DNA from: Candidatus Gallibacteroides avistercoris
Lineage (GTDB): Bacteria > Bacteroidota > Bacteroidia > Bacteroidales > CHK158-818
NCBI GenBank assembly: GCA_018714665.1
Contig: DVNA01000049.1
Coordinates: forward strand, 1 to 9,498
Reading direction: 5' to 3'
DNA: 9,498 nt
Below, in pieces: positions 5,971-9,498 of the stretch. How positions within the stretch are numbered: position 1 is the first letter of the stretch; each line of letters opens with the position of its first letter. A model generated the notes under the pieces. The model was not told the origin of the DNA. It made no database searches and saw nothing but the letters and a program-made list of their open reading frames with translations. The position numbers and the translations under genes are program-made.

Positions 5971-8171
5971 TACACAATGTCCATCTCTTTGAGCAGGTGT
6001 CCGGCTCCGGCAATCCGATCGATGATAAAAAGCGTATATCGGATATCCACGCAGATAGTGCGTTGAAAGGCGGGGTTGTATTGTATGTCGCCGCTAATGC
6101 CTTCCCAGTTACGATCGAAACCGGTACCGACCAATTCGCCCCGGGCATTGAGAATGGGACTGCCGGAGTTGCCTCCCGTAGTATGGGTATTGGCGATGAA
6201 ACAAACCGGCATCTTACCGTCCGGACGGGCATATACGCCAAAGGCTTTCTGCCAATACACCTCTTTGAGTCTGTCCGGAACAACAAATTCCCAGTTGTCG
6301 GCATCCTCTTTTTCCATCACCCCATCCAAGGTGGTATAATACAGGTAAGCGATGCCGTCTGCCGGTTCCAACCCTTTAACATTTCCGTACGACAAACGCA
6401 GCGTCAGGTTGGCATCGGGGTAGATAGGCCGACCGGCACTCATCTCCCGAATGGCCTCTATGTAGGTACGCTGTGCCTGTTGCAGGGTTTTGGCATAGCG
6501 GTCGAGTACGCCTGTTACGGCTTTTTGCTCCTCAGCCACGGCTCGGGCAAAGAGAAACATGGGGTCTTCTGCCAACTTGCTGCGGGAGGGATTTTTCAGA
6601 AAAGATTCCAAATTCTGCGCAGAACCGAAGATGGACCGATTGAAGATATGGTCTATATACGCATCGGTATTTTTATATTTGCGGGCCATCTTCTGCAACC
6701 ATTCGGGGCGTTCTTTTTCGGCTATCCGTTCCAGATAGAGCCGCCACATCGCCTTTGCTATTTTTTTATCAACAGCGGCAGAATAGTCCTTGTCGGCAAA
6801 GGCACGATAGGCCTTCTCCAACGCCGGAAGCTCTGCCCGAACAGAGTCTTTGTTCCCCTTTTGCAGGGCAGAATCCAACTTGGCATAGTCGTAACGCACA
6901 CCGCTGAATTCGATACCGGTCTGCAACGCCTCGCGCAAATAAGATTGCCGCCTCTTCCACGGGGCCTGTTTGGCCGTAAGGCTGTCTATCAGGGCGACGG
7001 CTTGTATAACGTCTGCCCGTCCGTTGGCTGAGGCCCATTGCAACACCGAGTCGCACTGGCGGCGCTTCAACGCTTCCAACTGCTGCATCCCAATCATCTT
7101 GTTCATCCCTTTGGAACTCTTGTAGCTATTGGTAGAGGAGGCATATTTACGGGCATACTGAATACGGACCTGAGGGTCTGACAGCATCTCTTTAAGCATG
7201 ATCTGCTGCCGGACATCGCGCACCTCTACCCGGATGCTGTTTTCAATATCGCGCCGTTCAACAACCTCCGCCGGGGTATAAAAGTGGTTGGTACGACCGG
7301 GGAAACCCATCAGCATGACAAAATCGTTTTCGGCAATTCCCTTCAACGAAAGGGTAAAATGTTTGCGCGGGCGCAACGGCACATTGTCGGGCGAGTATTT
7401 GGCGGGATTGCCCTGACGGTCGGCATATATCCGGAAGAGCGAAAAATCGCCGGTATGGCGGGGCCACATCCAGTTGTCGGTATCGGCACCGAACTTGCCG
7501 ATGGAAGAGGGAGGTGCTCCTACCAGCCGTACATCGGAATAGACCTTCTGTACATACAGGTAATATACATTGCCGCCATAAAGGGGTTTTATCTCTACCT
7601 TGGTACCGGGATGACTGTTCAGATAGGCCTCTCCCCCCACATACTCGCGGGCCAGGGCATTCAGGAATTTCGCCGACAGGTAAAGCCCCTCGTCGCCCGT
7701 GGTATCCTTTTCGAGGGCCTCCGTTACATAAGCGGTAACATCTTCCATGCGTTCGGTAAAGGTTACGGTCAGGCCGGGATTGGGCAACTCCTCTTCGCGG
7801 CTCATCGCCCAGAAACCATTCGTGAGCAGGTCGTTTTCAACGGAGCTGTGTTGCTGTATATAGGCGTACCCGCAATGGTGATTGGTCAACACAAGACCTT
7901 CTGACGAAATCAGCTCGCCGGTACATCCTCCACCAAAAAGAACAACGCCGTCTTTGAGCGAAACGCCGTCGGCACTGTAAACGGAATCTATATCCATTTG
8001 CAAACCGGCACGCTGCATCGCCGCCAGGTTCTGCTCTTTGAGCAACGGCAAGAGCCACATCCCCTCATCGGCCATCCCCCGGCACGGCAAGAGCCACAAA
8101 AGAACTCCCCATACTACGGCAAACGGAACAGTTTTATGCCAAGAGGAGCTATTGAATACGATACTATTCAT
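5967..8171 (-). CDS. dpp11: S46 dipeptidyl peptidase, DPP11 type (Asp/Glu-specific)
   Basis: Serine peptidase of family S46, which removes dipeptides from the N-terminus of peptides, normally in the periplasm, and feeds amino-acid catabolism. Residues 1-34 hold a long signal peptide with cleavage likely near GMA-DEG, giving the family start DEGMWLLPLL. Of the 734 residues (PgDPP11: about 720), the chymotrypsin-like triad is visible as His99 (GLVLTNHHCGY), Asp242 (WPRHTGDFSLFRIY) and Ser669 (TTGGNSGSP). The residue 18 past the serine is Arg687 (GTGFDRNWEG). In Porphyromonas gingivalis DPP11 the equivalent Arg673 gives Asp/Glu preference at P1, while DPP7 has Gly, so this enzyme should be DPP11-like. 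The middle (about 330-590) is the alpha-helical domain peculiar to S46. No Shine-Dalgarno precedes the ATG. A 31-residue membrane peptide lies 103 bases upstream on the same strand. Confidence 0.94.
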   Translation of the reverse strand: MNSIVFNSSSWHKTVPFAVVWGVLLWLLPCRGMADEGMWLLPLLKEQNLAAMQRAGLQMDIDSVYSADGVSLKDGVVLFGGGCTGELISSEGLVLTNHHCGYAYIQQHSSVENDLLTNGFWAMSREEELPNPGLTVTFTERMEDVTAYVTEALEKDTTGDEGLYLSAKFLNALAREYVGGEAYLNSHPGTKVEIKPLYGGNVYYLYVQKVYSDVRLVGAPPSSIGKFGADTDNWMWPRHTGDFSLFRIYADRQGNPAKYSPDNVPLRPRKHFTLSLKGIAENDFVMLMGFPGRTNHFYTPAEVVERRDIENSIRVEVRDVRQQIMLKEMLSDPQVRIQYARKYASSTNSYKSSKGMNKMIGMQQLEALKRRQCDSVLQWASANGRADVIQAVALIDSLTAKQAPWKRRQSYLREALQTGIEFSGVRYDYAKLDSALQKGNKDSVRAELPALEKAYRAFADKDYSAAVDKKIAKAMWRLYLERIAEKERPEWLQKMARKYKNTDAYIDHIFNRSIFGSAQNLESFLKNPSRSKLAEDPMFLFARAVAEEQKAVTGVLDRYAKTLQQAQRTYIEAIREMSAGRPIYPDANLTLRLSYGNVKGLEPADGIAYLYYTTLDGVMEKEDADNWEFVVPDRLKEVYWQKAFGVYARPDGKMPVCFIANTHTTGGNSGSPILNARGELVGTGFDRNWEGISGDIQYNPAFQRTICVDIRYTLFIIDRIAGAGHLLKEMDIVY

Positions 8172-8274
8172 AACGATACTTATATTAACATCCTGTTTTT
8201 ATGGAGTCAATCAGACCTCCTGTTCTTTTTCTTTCGCAAAAGGGACTCCTCCATTTTTCAAAAAACGTCCTGCC

Positions 8275-8370
8275 TTATGCCACAACGGAGGAGCCGAACA
8301 TGACCAATCCGATAATGGCAATCAACAACAGGAGCACGATAACTGTTACAATAACCATCTTCTGATTCAT
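8275..8370 (-). CDS. 31-residue single-pass membrane peptide
   Basis: An open frame from ATG (8370-8368) to TAA (8277-8275) codes for 31 residues: MNQKMVIVTVIV, then LLLLIAIIGLVMFG, then SSVVA. One uninterrupted hydrophobic helix follows a short polar, lysine-containing N-terminus, so it should insert in the inner membrane with N-in topology. Support for a real gene is the clean membrane-protein composition, an exact TAnnTTTG promoter box 35 bases upstream, and an A-rich leader (AAAAAGACG) before the ATG. No other gene explains this gap. Function is unknown; small membrane peptides often modulate transporters or membrane enzymes. It could be cotranscribed with the DPP11 gene, since I see no convincing terminator in the 97 bases between them. 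Confidence 0.6.
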   Translation of the reverse strand: MNQKMVIVTVIVLLLLIAIIGLVMFGSSVVA

Positions 8371-8405
8371 AATACGTCTTTTTATATTTATATGTTTGTC
8401 TTCTA

Positions 8406-8413
8406 CAAATATA
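8406..8413 (-). promoter_or_regulatory. -7 box upstream of the small membrane peptide (and perhaps dpp11)
   Basis: The minus strand reads TATATTTG, an exact match to TAnnTTTG, 35 bases before the ATG at 8370. About 20 bases upstream the sequence is A-rich, without TTTG. I found no comparable box directly before the dpp11 ATG, so this promoter may serve both genes. Confidence 0.5.
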
Positions 8414-8442
8414 GCTCTATTTGTCTTATTTCTCCTTTTTTT

Positions 8443-8464
8443 CTGAAACAACTCGATTTTTCAG
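8443..8464. repeat. Inverted repeat CTGAAA-N10-TTTCAG
   Basis: A perfect 6-bp dyad with a 10-base spacer, centred about 44 bases upstream of the -7 box at 8406-8413. No T run follows on either strand in the direction needed for termination. The position suits an activator site, but this is a guess from spacing only. Confidence 0.3.
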
Positions 8465-8569
8465 CAGATAAAGAGCCTGATAGATAACACGGAAGTTCCA
8501 GCTTAACAGGCAACACAAATCAGAATAACCTGCCTCAACCTATTTATGACCGGCGAGCTCTATCGGCCA

Positions 8570-9498
8570 TCAGGGTTGGGTAATAGCCTGATACATGGCC
8601 GAATGTATGCGGGGACGGATATCGAGACTGGACAACTTGTTGTTCCACCGGTTGGGATATACCCGGTTGCACAGGAAGATATAAATGGTTTCATTGGCCG
8701 GATCTACCCAGAAAGCGGTACCGGTATAACCGTAATGCCCGTATGCTTTTTCCGAGGCCTCGGGACAGGCAGGACTGTTGTTTTCATTCTTTTTATCCGG
8801 CTTGTCGAATCCCAATCCCCTGCGGCTGACGGTACTGGTCTGGGTAACGAACCGGTGTGCCGTCTTCTGGCTTACATATTGCTCGCCTCCATAAGAACCT
8901 TCGTTCAGGTACAGCTGCAACAACTTAGCCAAATCGTTGGCCGAGGAGAAGAGGCCGGCATTTCCTTCGACACCTCCGCAAAAGGCGGACATCTCATCGT
9001 GTACGTACCCTATCAAGATTTGGTTACGCATGAAATGGTCGTGTTCGGTGGGGGCAATCGATGTGGCCGGGATACGCCTCAACGGACGGTACATGGTGGT
9101 TTGTGCACCCAACGGGGCAAAGTAATATTTCTCTACCAGACTGTCTATGGGAATATGCGAAACGTTTTGTACGGCTGTTTTCAACAACGAGAAGTTCAGG
9201 CAACTGTACACGTATTTTTTCGGTTTGCCCAGTTTGGTTTCGATAATGGCTTTGAGCAAGGTATCGGGCAAAGAGGCAACGCCGTACATGTTTTGTGCAA
9301 TGGTTAGCGGATAACCGGGCTTGGGCTCGGACGAAATCAACTCTTTGCGCATCCGGATGTTTTTGTTAGCGAACAACCGGCGATCGGCCTGCAAACGATA
9401 GGTCGCATCCTGCTTGTTGCGGAACAGCGGCCCGGAATAGGAAGCTGTATCAATTACCACGTTGTATGTGGCCAACGTGGGGATCATCCCCGACTCGT
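8570..9498 (-). CDS. Serine beta-lactamase-like hydrolase domain, C-terminal part of a larger protein
   Basis: The frame stays open through the right edge (E-S-G precede the first Met at 9487), so the true start lies outside. The visible 308 or so residues are the greater part of a beta-lactamase/PBP-like domain (PF00144). ESGMIPTL follows the usual 'LLTHxSG' position. YVYSCLNFSLL (Tyr94, counting from that Met) is the YxN-motif region. GGVEGNAGLFSSANDLAKLLQLYLN (171-195) is a typical conserved segment. GHYGYTGTAFWVDP (250-262) is at the KTG/HTG motif. The active-site SxxK is outside the window. Similar C-termini in Bacteroides relatives are fused to an N-terminal glycoside hydrolase family 3 domain in proteins of about 1,000 residues, pointing to peptidoglycan recycling; whether that fusion exists here cannot be seen. 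Two motif positions are unusual (Cys96 and Tyr252). Confidence 0.85.
   Translation of the reverse strand, partial: ESGMIPTLATYNVVIDTASYSGPLFRNKQDATYRLQADRRLFANKNIRMRKELISSEPKPGYPLTIAQNMYGVASLPDTLLKAIIETKLGKPKKYVYSCLNFSLLKTAVQNVSHIPIDSLVEKYYFAPLGAQTTMYRPLRRIPATSIAPTEHDHFMRNQILIGYVHDEMSAFCGGVEGNAGLFSSANDLAKLLQLYLNEGSYGGEQYVSQKTAHRFVTQTSTVSRRGLGFDKPDKKNENNSPACPEASEKAYGHYGYTGTAFWVDPANETIYIFLCNRVYPNRWNNKLSSLDIRPRIHSAMYQAITQP

Noticed and set aside
5997..7031. Long plus-strand open frame (344 codons) opposite the peptidase
   Set aside because: It is antisense to a complete S46 gene with intact triad; its translation shows no known domain and arises from the codon bias of the real gene.
8178..8248. 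Possible terminator between the small membrane peptide and dpp11 (GGAGTC/GACTCC)
   Set aside because: The two 6-base arms are separated by a loop of tens of bases and no T run follows, so it is not a convincing terminator.
8038..8487. Plus-strand open frame of 149 codons across the gap upstream of dpp11
   Set aside because: The translation is low-complexity and unlike a folded protein, it overlaps the dpp11 start antisense, and it has no promoter box. The minus-strand 31-residue frame is more credible.
8546..9307. Plus-strand open frame of 253 codons
   Set aside because: Antisense shadow of the beta-lactamase-like coding region, with no recognisable domain.
1..9498. CRISPR array, insertion sequence, attachment site, tRNA or rRNA
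   Set aside because: I saw no regularly spaced repeats, transposase or integrase motifs, terminal inverted repeats or tRNA cloverleaf sequences on reading both strands.

Overview
The window looks like a chromosomal piece of a Bacteroidales gut or oral bacterium. The main reasons are a six-domain ribosomal protein S1 gene that starts without a Shine-Dalgarno sequence, promoter boxes of the Bacteroidetes type TAnnTTTG before most start points, an S46 dipeptidyl peptidase of the DPP11 type, and a large-protein C-terminus with a beta-lactamase-like domain of a kind common in Bacteroides relatives. The genus cannot be fixed from the sequence. Base composition is mixed: sampled 60-base lines give about 52-55% G+C in rpsA and the peptidase gene, but about 33-38% in the doxX and luxR genes.

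Layout, left to right. Positions 1-231 (minus) hold the N-terminus of threonine ammonia-lyase (ilvA). An intrinsic terminator at 316-353 closes the next minus-strand operon, a DoxX-family membrane protein (1118-1552) followed by a secreted DUF1349 protein (471-1121), the two joined by an ATGA overlap. A LuxR-type regulator (1851-2615, plus) diverges from this pair across a 298-base AT-rich gap with a promoter box on each side; it is the obvious candidate regulator of the pair. A small macrodomain-like protein (2620-3042, minus) meets the regulator tail to tail with 4 bases between the stops.

The centre is the housekeeping gene rpsA (3296-5083, plus) with its own promoter, a 13-codon leader frame whose stop overlaps the rpsA start, and a strong terminator at 5105-5139. 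After it comes a K+-channel-like membrane protein with an odd selectivity filter (5221-5970, plus), whose stop codon overlaps that of the DPP11-type peptidase (5967-8171, minus). Upstream of the peptidase lies an unlisted 31-residue single-helix membrane peptide (8275-8370, minus) with its own promoter box. The right end (8570-9498, minus) is the C-terminal part of a serine beta-lactamase-like protein, cut by the window edge.

Most of the window is ordinary chromosome. I see no CRISPR array, insertion sequence, prophage, tRNA or rRNA. The parts most worth a second look are the rpsA leader frame, the channel's filter, the hidden small membrane peptide, the LuxR/DoxX/DUF1349 module and the macrodomain-like gene.
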